Source: Myxococcales bacterium
GTDB taxonomy: Bacteria; Myxococcota; Myxococcia; Myxococcales; Myxococcaceae
Assembly: GCA_003153055.1 (NCBI GenBank)
Contig: PMBV01000100.1
Span: 1 to 19,549, forward strand
DNA: 19,549 bases
Direction: 5' to 3'
A program made the position numbers and the translations under genes. The notes beneath the pieces were generated by a model that was given only the letters and a program-made list of their open reading frames with translations, was not told the origin of the DNA and ran no database searches. Each line of letters opens with the position of its first letter. The first letter of the stretch is position 1. This document shows positions 1-7,767 of this stretch, piece after piece.

Positions 1-348
1 CAGGCCGAGGCCGAGAAGAACCGCATCGTCGCCGAGGGCGCCGCCGGGGTCGACGTGGAGTACGCCCGGGGCAACGCCGAGGTCGAGAAGCTGAGATCCG
101 GCGCTGACCTCTACACTCGCACCAAGGCCGCCGAGGGAGAGCTGGTGGTGCGGTTGGCCAAGGCCCAGGGCACCCAGCTCGAGAACAACGCGCTGCGCGG
201 GTTGGGCAGCGAGAACATGGTGGGCCTCAAGATGGCCGAGGCGCTCAAGGGCATCGACGTCATCGTGCTCCCCTCCGATGGCGAGGGTGGCACCAACCCG
301 CTCGACTTGAACCAGATGCTCCATCGCTTCGACGTCAAGGGACAATGA
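1..348 (+). CDS. SPFH/band-7 (prohibitin-like) protein, C-terminal part only
   Basis: The reading frame is open from base 1, so only the last 115 codons are in the window and the true start lies upstream. The visible part is an Ala/Glu/Lys-rich helical segment, typical of the coiled coil after an SPFH domain, followed by a short globular tail. The tail reads NMVGLKMAEALKG and ends near LDLNQML. The next gene ends in a clearly related tail (KTMVKLRIAEALQG, then LDVNQLI), so the two are tandem paralogues. SPFH proteins assemble into membrane-associated ring-like scaffolds; that role is inferred from the family because the SPFH domain itself is outside the window. The stop TGA overlaps the first possible ATG of the next gene (ATGA at 345-348), which indicates co-transcription and perhaps translational coupling. 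Confidence 0.75.
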   Translation, partial: QAEAEKNRIVAEGAAGVDVEYARGNAEVEKLRSGADLYTRTKAAEGELVVRLAKAQGTQLENNALRGLGSENMVGLKMAEALKGIDVIVLPSDGEGGTNPLDLNQMLHRFDVKGQ

Positions 349-350
349 CC

Positions 351-1349
351 ATGCGCATCGAGCGACTCAGTTTGGCCCTCGTGCTGGGCACCGTCTCCGG
401 CTGCACCTGCCACTCCACCGAGGCGAACGAGGTGGGAGTGCTGACCAAGAAGGTGGCCCTCTTCGGCACCAAGGGCGTGCAAGACGAACCCTACGCTCCT
501 GGGGCGACGTATTTCTTCACGCCCTTCATCACCGACTGGCACACCTTCGAGACCAAGCTTCAGAACCTCAAGATGATCAAGGCCGACGGAGACGACGTCG
601 AGTTCAAGACCGTCGACGGCAACGACATCAGCGTCGACGTCACCGTGGCCTGGCACATCGATCAATCGAAGGCGCCCCTGGTGTTGCAGAAGGTCGGCGA
701 GTCGACCAGCGACGTGCAGGAGCGGCTGGTGCGGCCAGCGGCCCGGGCCTACGTGCGCGACGCCCTCAACCGCCTCAAGTCGGAGGACTTCTACGTGGCC
801 GACAAGCGCTTCGCCGCGGCCGAGGAGGCCAAGCGACTCTTGTCCGACGCGCTGGGGCCCGAGGGGGTCATCGTCGAGCAGGTCATTCTCGGGGAGCACC
901 ACTTCGCCACCGCCTACGAAGAGGTCATCCGCGACAAGAAGCTCGCCGAGCAGAACGCCGAGAAGCTCAAGAGCGAGGCCAGCGCGGCGGCCGAGGGGTC
1001 CAAGCGCAACCTCGAGGGTGCCCGTGGCAAGGTCGCCCAGCAGATCGCCCAGGCCAACGGTGAGCTCGCCCAGGCCAAGCTGGCCGCCGACGCCCAGCTG
1101 GTGAAGTCGAAGAACGAGGCCGAGGCCATTCTCGCCGAGGCCAAGTCTCGCGCTCAGGGCATCGAAAAAGAGAACGCCGCCATGGGTGGGGCTGGCGGCA
1201 AGACGATGGTGAAGCTCCGCATCGCCGAGGCGCTCCAGGGCAAGCGCATCATCCTGGTGCCCGCAGGACGTGGCGCGAACCTCCAGACCCTCGACGTGAA
1301 CCAGCTCATCAACGCCGCCGCGGTTCAGAAGGTCTCGAAGGAACACTGA
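351..1349 (+). CDS. SPFH/band-7 domain lipoprotein (prohibitin-like)
   Basis: This 332-aa protein starts with a basic residue, a hydrophobic stretch and a lipobox ending VSGC, with Cys18 as the predicted lipidated residue. The residue after the Cys is Thr, not Asp, so inner-membrane retention is not signalled by the E. coli +2 rule; that rule may not hold in myxobacteria. A band-7/SPFH fold follows (about residues 30-190, including GVLTKK, YAPGATYFFTPF and VDVTVAWHID). Next comes an Ala/Glu/Lys-rich coiled coil (about 190-280) and a tail shared with the upstream paralogue. I chose ATG351 because AAGGGA at 337-342 lies 8 nt upstream. ATG345 overlaps the previous stop and would add only two residues. 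Most SPFH proteins use a transmembrane or hairpin anchor, so a lipid anchor is notable. A hetero-oligomer with the upstream product is plausible but inferred. Confidence 0.85.
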   Translation: MRIERLSLALVLGTVSGCTCHSTEANEVGVLTKKVALFGTKGVQDEPYAPGATYFFTPFITDWHTFETKLQNLKMIKADGDDVEFKTVDGNDISVDVTVAWHIDQSKAPLVLQKVGESTSDVQERLVRPAARAYVRDALNRLKSEDFYVADKRFAAAEEAKRLLSDALGPEGVIVEQVILGEHHFATAYEEVIRDKKLAEQNAEKLKSEASAAAEGSKRNLEGARGKVAQQIAQANGELAQAKLAADAQLVKSKNEAEAILAEAKSRAQGIEKENAAMGGAGGKTMVKLRIAEALQGKRIILVPAGRGANLQTLDVNQLINAAAVQKVSKEH

Positions 1350-1369
1350 GCGCGGCTGACCCATGGGTG

Positions 1370-1404
1370 GGGTCTGCTCCGCCTCACGCCGGAGCGTCTG
1401 ACCC
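1370..1404 (+). terminator. Possible terminator-like hairpin after the SPFH genes
   Basis: GCTCCG (1376-1381) pairs with CGGAGC (1390-1395) around an 8-nt loop. GGGTC (1370-1374) can extend the stem with GACCC (1400-1404) across an asymmetric bulge. A separate 10-bp palindrome, ACCCATGGGT, sits just upstream at 1359-1368. There is no T-tract, so this is not a classical intrinsic terminator. It could instead be a transcript-end structure or an operator for the kinase gene downstream. Confidence 0.3.
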
Positions 1405-1476
1405 GGGCCAGAGCCGAGTTTCCACGGTTTGACGACTCGCCCGTTCCTTGCATCGAGCAAGGCCGAGGCGACGACC

Positions 1477-2703
1477 ATGACGAATCTGCCCCAGCAGGGA
1501 GAAGAACCCGGTCCCTGCCTCGAGCTCGCGGCCTTCTTCCGCCTCTCGGGCGACCTCCTCGCGGTCACCGACGGCTCGCTGCGCCTCATGCTCTTGAACC
1601 CTGCGTGGGAGAGCCAGCTGGGGCACCGCTCGCTGATAGGCCGCTCGATTCTCGAGGTGGTGGCGCCTCGAGATCGCGAAAAGGTGCGGCAGACGCTGAC
1701 CGCGAGTGCCGTGTCGGGGGCCTCGCGATCGTTCGACGCGGCCCTGGTGCGACGCAGTCAGCAGCTCCGGTACGGGCACTGGACGGTGTCGGCCGACCGC
1801 GAGCTGGGCCGACTTTATCTCATCGTGCGAGACATGACCGTACGGCAGCGGCTCGAGCGCGAGCTGGCTTCGGCGCACAAGCTCGAGGCCATCGGGCAGC
1901 TCGCCGCGGGCATCGCCCACGAGATCAACACCCCCGTTCAGTTCATCGGCGACAACCTCGCCTTCCTGGGCGACTCCTTCACGGGGCTAGCGCCGCTGCT
2001 CGCCATGCTGAAGGCTCAGCGGGCCTCGGGCGAGCCCCCCGCCGCGGCTTCTTGGTCCTCGTTGGTCGACGCGATGGAGGCGGCGGATCTCGACTTCATC
2101 GCCGAGGAGGCGCCCCGAGCCGTCGCCTCGGCCACCGAGGGCGTGGGGCGGGTGGCCGAGCTGGTCAAGGGCCTCAAGGAATTCGCCCACCCCGACGCCA
2201 AGACCATGCAGGCCGCGGACCTCAACCGGGCCATCGAGCGCACGCTCACGGTGTCGCGCAACGAGTGGAAGTACGTCGCCACCGTCGAGACTGATTTGCA
2301 GCCCCTCCCCGACGTCACTTGCATGGTGAGCGCCGTGAACCAGGTGCTGCTGAACCTCATCTGCAACGCCGCTCACGCCATCGAGGACAAGGCGAAAGGC
2401 GGGGCTCCGGCCTCCGAGAAGGGGACCATCAAGGTCGCCACCCAGACAGACGGCAACGTCGTCACCATCGCGGTGAGCGACACCGGCGTTGGCATTCCCG
2501 AGAACATCAGAGACCGGGTTTTCGAGCCCTTCTTCACCACCAAGGACGTGGGCCGAGGCAGTGGTCAAGGCCTGGCCATCTCTCGCTCCATCGTGGTCGA
2601 GAAGCACCACGGGACCATCGACTTCGAGTCCAAGGTCGGCGTGGGGACGACCTTCTTCGTGCGGTTGCCCGTGTCACCCGAAGCCCAGGAGAGAGATGGA
2701 TGA
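1477..2703 (+). CDS. PAS-domain sensor histidine kinase
   Basis: This 408-aa protein has no visible transmembrane segment, so it is probably a soluble cytoplasmic sensor. An N-terminal PAS domain (about residues 15-125) reads FFRLSGDLLAVTD and ends in LIVRDMT. The dimerisation/phosphoacceptor helix carries AHEINTP with His148. The ATPase domain has an N-box (NLICNAAHAI, second Asn at 297), a G1 box DTGVGIP (Asp335), an F-box FEPFFTTK and a G2 box GRGSGQGL (about 358-365). It should autophosphorylate His148 and pass phosphate to the response regulator 22 nt downstream. ATG1477 is preferred because GAGG at 1465-1468 lies 8 nt upstream. A TTG at 1429 would add 16 low-complexity residues. The signal sensed by the PAS domain cannot be read from sequence. 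Confidence 0.93.
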   Translation: MTNLPQQGEEPGPCLELAAFFRLSGDLLAVTDGSLRLMLLNPAWESQLGHRSLIGRSILEVVAPRDREKVRQTLTASAVSGASRSFDAALVRRSQQLRYGHWTVSADRELGRLYLIVRDMTVRQRLERELASAHKLEAIGQLAAGIAHEINTPVQFIGDNLAFLGDSFTGLAPLLAMLKAQRASGEPPAAASWSSLVDAMEAADLDFIAEEAPRAVASATEGVGRVAELVKGLKEFAHPDAKTMQAADLNRAIERTLTVSRNEWKYVATVETDLQPLPDVTCMVSAVNQVLLNLICNAAHAIEDKAKGGAPASEKGTIKVATQTDGNVVTIAVSDTGVGIPENIRDRVFEPFFTTKDVGRGSGQGLAISRSIVVEKHHGTIDFESKVGVGTTFFVRLPVSPEAQERDG

Positions 2704-2725
2704 CGGCGGCACGAGGAGACGCCCC

Positions 2726-3844
2726 ATGAACGCACCCCGAATTCTCTTCGTCGACGACGAGCCCAACGTGCTCATCGGCGTCACCCGTGCCCTGCGGGGT
2801 CGCTTCGACGTGGTGGTGTCGACCGGGGGCGATGATGCGCTCCAGCAGATGACCGGCGAGACGTTCGACGTGGTGGTGAGCGACATGCGCATGCCCATCA
2901 TGGACGGCGCCAGCTTCCTCGCTCACGCCAAGCGCCTGGCCCCCGACACGGTGCGGCTGGTGATGTCGGGCCACTCGGATCTCGACGCCAGCGTCCGGGC
3001 GATCAACCACGGGCACATCTTCCAGTTCCTGGTGAAGCCGGTCACCCGCGACGCCCTGGTGTCGGCGCTCGAGGCGGCGGTGGAGCAGCGCCGGCTGGTG
3101 ATGGCCGAGCGAGAGCTGCTCGAGCGAACCCTCACCGGGGCGGTCGACGCGCTGTCCGAGGGGCTGGCCCTCACCAGCCCTCTGGCCTTCGGGCGCAGCC
3201 GGCGGCTCAAGCACCTCGTCACCGCGCTGGCCGAAGAGCTCAAGCTGGCCAAGCGCTGGCCACTCGAGGTGGCGGCCATGCTGTCGCAGCTCGGCGCGGC
3301 GACCTTGCCTCCCGACACGGTGCAGCGGTGGTACGCCGACGAGCCCATGTCCGACGTCGAGCGAGAGATGGTGGCGCGGGTGGGGGCCATCAGCTGCCAA
3401 CAGCTCCGGCACATTCCCCGCCTCGAGCCGGTGCTCGAGCTCATACCGGTCATCGATCGCCTGGAGCCGTCGGCGTCCATCCCCAGCCTCGAGGCGAGGG
3501 TTCTCGAGGTGGCTGGCGCGCTGGAGCTGCGGTTGTTCCGCGGCCAGCCGGTGGAGTCGGCGCTGGCCGACATGGCCGACACCGGTCGCTTCGACCCGGC
3601 GCTCCTGGGGGCCTGCCGCCGGCTCAAGGCGCTCCTGCTCGGCCAGGGGCCCCGTCGCTCGGTGCCGGTGTCGGCGGTGTGCGCGGGCATGGTGCTGGCC
3701 GACGACGTCAAGGCCAAGAGCGGCGCCCTGCTCATCGCTCGAGGTCACGCGGTGTCGGAGGGGCTGGTGGTCTGTCTGAGGAACTTCGCCGCCACCGTCG
3801 GGGTGCGTGAGCCGATTGAGGTCATCTCGATGGGCGCCGACTGA
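2726..3844 (+). CDS. Response regulator with degenerate HD-GYP-like output domain
   Basis: This 372-aa protein begins with a complete receiver domain (about residues 1-120): acidic pair in FVDDEPN, phosphoacceptor Asp53 in VVSDMRMP, Ser81 in VMSGHSD and Lys104 in FLVKP. After a helical linker, the rest (about 150-335) follows the outline of an RpfG-type HD-GYP domain. However, the metal-binding residues are gone: the position expected to read LLHDIGK reads MLSQLGA (Ser187-Gln188), and no HHE or GYP motif follows. The late motif ARVLEVAGAL and the FDPALL segment match the usual end of the fold. The output is therefore probably non-catalytic, a pseudo-phosphodiesterase or protein-interaction module; this is inferred. 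ATG2726 has GAGGAG (2713-2718) 7 nt upstream. ATG2696, overlapping the kinase stop, is the alternative. Confidence 0.88.
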   Translation: MNAPRILFVDDEPNVLIGVTRALRGRFDVVVSTGGDDALQQMTGETFDVVVSDMRMPIMDGASFLAHAKRLAPDTVRLVMSGHSDLDASVRAINHGHIFQFLVKPVTRDALVSALEAAVEQRRLVMAERELLERTLTGAVDALSEGLALTSPLAFGRSRRLKHLVTALAEELKLAKRWPLEVAAMLSQLGAATLPPDTVQRWYADEPMSDVEREMVARVGAISCQQLRHIPRLEPVLELIPVIDRLEPSASIPSLEARVLEVAGALELRLFRGQPVESALADMADTGRFDPALLGACRRLKALLLGQGPRRSVPVSAVCAGMVLADDVKAKSGALLIARGHAVSEGLVVCLRNFAATVGVREPIEVISMGAD

Positions 3845-3850
3845 CGGGAC

Positions 3851-4432
3851 TCAGCGATCGAGCCACATCCACTCGCCGCTGGGTCGCCACAGCCACTCTT
3901 CTCCTGGTCGGAGCACGTGGGCCCGGTGGGCCTCCGAGAGGGTCGCCCGCACCTGAGCCACCACCTTTGCTCGTTCCTCCTCGGCCCAGGTATCTCCGCG
4001 CCAGATGGCCCCGTGATCCAGCGGCGCCAGGCGAAGGGCCACGAGGGAGCGGAGGTGCGGTGAGGCGAGCTCTCGCGGGGCCGAGTGGCGCCAGTGGAGC
4101 ACCAGGCGCTCCACCGTCGCCCAGGAGGGCTCCTCGACCCGGTCGCCCCAAAGGCGCACGTGGGCGGCGGCGAGGAACCCGTCTTGCCACGCGTCGGTGC
4201 CCGCCACCACGTTGTCGACGAGCGGCCCCAGCCACTCGGCGCGGTGGCGCTCGAGGAGCTTCAGCGCCCGCTTGCGCGCCCGGGTCGAGCCGTCGAGCTG
4301 CAGGGCGATGAACTCGCCCCGGGCTGCTCCTTCTTGCAGCAAGGCGTCGGCCAGCACCTCTCGGCGGTCGCGGTCGAGCGGGGCCGAGTACACGGCCTCG
4401 AACATCGCCTGAGTCTGAGGGTCGGCCATCAT
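3851..4432 (-). CDS. TIGR02996 domain-containing protein, function unknown
   Basis: This 193-aa protein has, at about residues 9-70, the pattern of the TIGR02996 domain: FEAVYSAPLDRDRREVLADAL followed closely by ARGEFIALQL. The middle has the common follow-on features (QDGFLAAAHV, then HLRSLVALRL). The C-terminus is Trp-rich (EEWLWRPSGEWMWLDR). The family is abundant in myxobacteria and planctomycetes, often as many paralogues per genome; no biochemical role is established that I know of. The start is the first of two adjacent ATG codons (4430-4432). There is no strong Shine-Dalgarno, and the frame stays open upstream to 5782, but that extension is antisense to the next gene and looks non-coding. 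The stop lies 6 nt from the stop of the convergent response regulator. Confidence 0.8.
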   Translation of the reverse strand: MMADPQTQAMFEAVYSAPLDRDRREVLADALLQEGAARGEFIALQLDGSTRARKRALKLLERHRAEWLGPLVDNVVAGTDAWQDGFLAAAHVRLWGDRVEEPSWATVERLVLHWRHSAPRELASPHLRSLVALRLAPLDHGAIWRGDTWAEEERAKVVAQVRATLSEAHRAHVLRPGEEWLWRPSGEWMWLDR

Positions 4433-4561
4433 TGGGTGTTCTGACCGCAAAGGTGCACCGATGGGGCGCGGCGGGCAACTGAGAGTGGCGCCTTGTCCCA
4501 CAGGGGTGCCAATGAGATCCGTGCTGGCGCCAGGAGCCTTCTTCGGCGACATTGGGCCCCT
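4433..4561. promoter_or_regulatory. Divergent intergenic region (TIGR02996 gene / PEGA gene)
   Basis: These 129 nt separate two divergent starts and should hold both promoters. No convincing -35/-10 pair was found. Two copies of TGGCGCC occur, at 4486-4492 and 4525-4531. The second extends to the perfect 8-bp palindrome TGGCGCCA, so the copies can also pair with each other. This could be an operator but may be chance in GC-rich DNA. Confidence 0.3.
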
Positions 4562-6376
4562 ATGGTGCGCCCCCTTTCTGTGCGCTTGGTGGTGGCGATG
4601 ATCATCGGCGGATTGGTGCGTCCGCCTGCCGGGTGGGCCGAGCCGCTCGTTCCCCACCTGGTGTTGACGGCGTCGGGAGGCCCCAGCATCGCGGTGCTGG
4701 CGGTGGGGCTCGACCCTCGGGCCCAGGGGCAGCTCGGTGCGCTCGAAGCGGCGGCCGAAGGAGCCCTCACCCGTGCCGGGCGGTTCACCGTCGTTCCGGT
4801 GCAAGACGTCGCCAACCCGGCGGCGGGGCGCGGGCGCAAAGAGAAGCTCGCCGAGGCGCGGGCCAAGGTTCGCGAAGGCCGGCGCGCGCTCGATGAGCTC
4901 GACAACGTGAAGGCCACCGACGCCCTCATCGAGGCCCTGGCGGCTCTGCGACGCACGGACCTGAGCCGCACCTTCTCGGAGCTCATCGACGGGTGGATGC
5001 TCAAGGCAGCCGCCCACGCCACCGGAGGCGAGAGCGGCCCGGCCAAGAAGGACATCGAGGCGGTGTTGGCCTTGAGCCCGGCCACCGAGCTCAGCCCCGC
5101 GTTCTTCTCGGCCGACCTGGTCAAGTACGGCGAGGCGCAGCGCAAGCCGGTGACGAGGGGCGAGCTCACCGTTCGCACCGAGCCGCCAGGGGCCCAGGTA
5201 TGGCTCGACGGTGTCTACCGAGGCGGCAGCCCCGTCACGGTGGGCGGCCTCCCCTCGACTCGCCACCTGGTCTCGGTGGCCCTGGGTGGCTCCCAGCTGG
5301 CGCAGGCCGAGCTGGCCCCGGGTGTCGAGACGCTGAAGCTCGAGCCGGCTGAGCTCGGGCCTCAGTGGAAGCGGGCCCAGCTGGCGGTGGCGTCGGACCC
5401 AGAAGGCCCGGGGCGAGATCGAGCCGTGGTGGAGCTCGGTCGTCAGCTCGGGGTCGAGCAGCTGCTGCTGGTGGTGGCCAAGAAGAGCACCACGGGAGAC
5501 CGGCTCGAGCTGGTGGGGGCTCGCCTGGAGATCCGCGATGGCCACAACGCCGCCTGGCGCACCGGCACGTTCGCTGACGCCGGCTGGGCAGCCTTCTTCG
5601 ATGAGCTCGCCACCAGTGATACGCCGCGCATCGACGGCGCCCCGGTGAAGCACCAGCAAGCGAGCGCGGGGGCGTCGAGCCGTCTGGTGCCCAGCCTCGC
5701 CCTCGCCGGCGGCGGAGCAGTTGCCCTGGTGGTGGGAGGCATCTTTGGAGTGCTCGCGCTCGGTCAGGCCGACCAGTTTCACCAGACGCCCCAGACGAAG
5801 GTCGTGGTCTCCCAGCAGCTCAAGCGCGACGGGCAGACCTACGCGCTGGTGGCCGACATCTCTTTCCTCGTGGGCATCGCCGCGGCTGCCACCGGAGGCG
5901 TGGTGTGGTTCACCGCCCCCAAGGGCACCGAGGCACCCGAACCTGCCGCCCAGCGGGAGTCAGCCCGGCCCATCGACAGCCCCACGGCGGGGCCGGCGGC
6001 TCCTCAGCCCGCGCCGGTGAAGGGAGAGACAGCCAAGGCGGAGCCCGAGGAGCGGAAGTCCAAAAAGCGCTCCAAGCGGCAGCAGCGCGATGACGAGGAG
6101 GCCGAGCGTCGGAGAAGGGACGAGGAGGCGAAGGCAGACGAGGCTCGAAATCGACGCGACGCCGAGCAGCGTGAGGCCGAGCGGAAGGCCGAGGAGCGAC
6201 GGGCCGCCGACCGAAAGGCTGCCGAACAGCCGCGGAAGGCAGACGAAGGCACCAAGCCGACCGAGGCGCGCAAGGCCGACGAGCCAACCAAGCCCGCCGA
6301 CGAGAAGGCGCCCCCCGCGCAGAGCGACCGGAAAAAGAAGGGCGACGAAGACCACGACGACCTTCGTAATTTCTGA
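4562..6376 (+). CDS. PEGA-domain protein with signal peptide, two membrane segments and charged C-terminal tail
   Basis: This 604-aa protein starts with a signal peptide (basic MVRPLSVR, hydrophobic core, likely cleavage after Ala26 in GWA-EP). The N-terminal module (about 30-75; SIAVLAVG, then TRAGRFTVVPVQDV) resembles domains that precede PEGA in myxobacterial proteins. A helical, possibly TPR-like region follows. A PEGA domain (about 200-255) begins GELTVRTEPPGAQVWLDG. Two hydrophobic segments lie near 375-402 and 427-450. The last roughly 130 residues are extremely Lys/Arg/Glu/Asp/Ala-rich, likely coiled coil or disordered, ending DDLRNF. PEGA domains are common in surface-layer and envelope proteins, so an envelope role is inferred. 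ATG4562 is chosen because it gives the signal peptide; there is no good ribosome-binding site. A TTG at 4493 would bury the signal peptide. Confidence 0.85.
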   Translation: MVRPLSVRLVVAMIIGGLVRPPAGWAEPLVPHLVLTASGGPSIAVLAVGLDPRAQGQLGALEAAAEGALTRAGRFTVVPVQDVANPAAGRGRKEKLAEARAKVREGRRALDELDNVKATDALIEALAALRRTDLSRTFSELIDGWMLKAAAHATGGESGPAKKDIEAVLALSPATELSPAFFSADLVKYGEAQRKPVTRGELTVRTEPPGAQVWLDGVYRGGSPVTVGGLPSTRHLVSVALGGSQLAQAELAPGVETLKLEPAELGPQWKRAQLAVASDPEGPGRDRAVVELGRQLGVEQLLLVVAKKSTTGDRLELVGARLEIRDGHNAAWRTGTFADAGWAAFFDELATSDTPRIDGAPVKHQQASAGASSRLVPSLALAGGGAVALVVGGIFGVLALGQADQFHQTPQTKVVVSQQLKRDGQTYALVADISFLVGIAAAATGGVVWFTAPKGTEAPEPAAQRESARPIDSPTAGPAAPQPAPVKGETAKAEPEERKSKKRSKRQQRDDEEAERRRRDEEAKADEARNRRDAEQREAERKAEERRAADRKAAEQPRKADEGTKPTEARKADEPTKPADEKAPPAQSDRKKKGDEDHDDLRNF

Positions 6377-6452
6377 GGGTTCCCTCGCCACCCGAGAATT
6401 CGACACGCCGTCACAGGCCTGTAGCGTGTAGACGACCCCTCCTCGCGGGAGG
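6375..6452 (+). promoter_or_regulatory. Cluster of short inverted repeats between the PEGA gene and ddl
   Basis: Three dyads fall within 78 nt. GAGGG-TT-CCCTC (6375-6386) starts inside the PEGA stop codon. ACACGC (6403-6408) pairs with GCGTGT (6424-6429) and encloses the perfect palindrome ACAGGCCTGT (6413-6422). CCTCC (6438-6442) pairs with GGAGG (6448-6452) around a 5-nt loop. None has a T-tract. The nested middle dyad looks most like a regulator-binding site or RNA leader element for the ligase gene; transcript termination after the PEGA gene is the alternative. Function is inferred. Confidence 0.35.
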
Positions 6453-6522
6453 CGGCGGTGGCATCTGTCCTGCTCCTGCCGTGGGGTGAGGCCGCTACCG
6501 CGGCTCGGAGGACACACACAAG

Positions 6523-7500
6523 ATGACTCAGCGACGCGTCGGAGTGCTGATGGGTGGGTGGGGTGAGGAGCGGGAGATCTCGATGAAGACGGGCGAGGCC
6601 ATCGCCGCGGCGTTGGAGCGCCTGGGCCACTCGGTTCACCGCATCGTGGCCGACTCGGGGCTCGATCGATCCGTGCGAGCGGAGGCCATCGACGTCGCCT
6701 TCCTCGCCCTCCATGGCCGCATGGGCGAAGACGGCAAGGTCCAGGGGTTGCTCGAGGTGATGGGTATTCCCTATACCGGCTCGGGGGTGCTCGCCTCGGC
6801 GTTGGCGATGAACAAGAACGTGGCGAAGAAGCTCTTTCGCCAGCACAACTTGGCGACGCCTCACGGGTACGTGGTCTCGCCCGCCGAGCTCTCCCGCCTC
6901 GACGAGCTCCAGGTCGACCTGGGGTTCCCCTGCGTGGTCAAGCCGGCGCAGGGAGGCTCCTCCATCGGCATGTCGCTGGTGGCCAACGCCGACGAGCTCT
7001 TCTCTGCCGTGGCCCAAGCGTGTCGCTACGGTGGCGAGGCCGTCGTCGAGCGCTACGTCAAAGGCCGTGAGGTGACGGTCGGGCTGCTCGGCGGAGAGGT
7101 GCTCGGCAGCCTTGAGGTGCGACACGCTTCGGCGACCTTCGATGCGGCGGCCAAATACGGCGGCTCCGAGGTGACCTACCACTTGCCCCCCCTTCTCCCT
7201 ACAACGCGGGTCGCGAACCTCGAGGCGATGGCCCTCTCGGCGTACCGCGCATTGGGCTGCCGTGGCCCCGCGCGCGTCGACTTCATCTGTCCCGACGTCG
7301 GCAACGAAGTCTTGTTGGAGGTCAATACTCTTCCAGGAATGACGGCGACCTCGCTGTTCCCCAAGATTGCTCGCCACCGGGGCCTCGGGTTCGACGCCTT
7401 GTGTGAGCGGGTACTTGCGCTCGCGGGGAACGACGCGGTTGAGGTCGGCTCGGCGGTCGTGGCTCCTCCTCGAGCGGTGCCAGAACGAAGCCTGGCGTAG
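6523..7500 (+). CDS. ddl: D-alanine--D-alanine ligase
   Basis: This 325-aa ATP-grasp enzyme joins two D-alanines using ATP to make the dipeptide end of the peptidoglycan precursor, in the cytoplasm. Motifs run in the usual order: N-terminal GGWGEEREIS, LHGRMGEDGKVQG (from about residue 62), YTGSGVLASALAMNK, the ATP-grasp loop KPAQGGSSIG (about 140), VERYVKGREVTVG, AAKYGGSEVTYHLPP, ARVDFIC and the metal/substrate motif EVNTLPGMT (about 266-274). Length is slightly above the E. coli enzymes. ATG6523 has GGAGGA at 6507-6512. The gene stands alone here with no mur or fts neighbours, so this may be a second ligase or a relocated single copy. The N-terminal loop (GGWGEE) differs a little from the usual GG-x-S-x-E form. 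Confidence 0.95.
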   Translation: MTQRRVGVLMGGWGEEREISMKTGEAIAAALERLGHSVHRIVADSGLDRSVRAEAIDVAFLALHGRMGEDGKVQGLLEVMGIPYTGSGVLASALAMNKNVAKKLFRQHNLATPHGYVVSPAELSRLDELQVDLGFPCVVKPAQGGSSIGMSLVANADELFSAVAQACRYGGEAVVERYVKGREVTVGLLGGEVLGSLEVRHASATFDAAAKYGGSEVTYHLPPLLPTTRVANLEAMALSAYRALGCRGPARVDFICPDVGNEVLLEVNTLPGMTATSLFPKIARHRGLGFDALCERVLALAGNDAVEVGSAVVAPPRAVPERSLA

Positions 7501-7670
7501 TGCACAGCGCGTGGCTGGCGAGCCTCGGTCGTGAGCCGTGGCCCGCGCCGTGCTCGTGGCCTCGGAGACCCGCGTCGTTTCTCAGCTATTGAGGCTCGAG
7601 CCTTGAAGAGGCCTTACGCATTCCCTTTCAGTTCGCTCATTCTTGGAGCTGGCGCCCACGAGGATCTGGT

Positions 7671-7699
7671 TTGACACCGGTGGAAGCGCACCCTAGAAG
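7671..7699 (+). promoter_or_regulatory. Predicted sigma70-type promoter upstream of the glycosyltransferase
   Basis: A perfect -35 hexamer TTGACA (7671-7676) is followed after exactly 17 nt by TAGAAG (7694-7699), which matches four of six bases of TATAAT. Transcription would start near 7706, giving a leader of about 60 nt that is unusually AT-rich for this window (TGTAAATACGGGCATTTAAA). The rest of the 261-nt gap after ddl (7501-7670) shows nothing I can name. Confidence 0.5.
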
Positions 7700-7767
7700 T
7701 GGGCGACCTTCGACCCGGGGGAGGGGATTTCGCTGTAAATACGGGCATTTAAAGGCCGGCCGTGACG

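Noticed and set aside
111..1589. Long minus-strand frame opposite the SPFH genes
   Set aside because: The plus strand carries two related SPFH paralogues with a lipobox, while the minus-strand product is low-complexity and motif-free.
4433..5782. Upstream extension of the TIGR02996 frame to a 643-residue protein
   Set aside because: The extension is antisense to the PEGA-domain gene and has a His/Gly/Leu-rich composition typical of shadow frames. Family similarity begins only after the paired Met codons.
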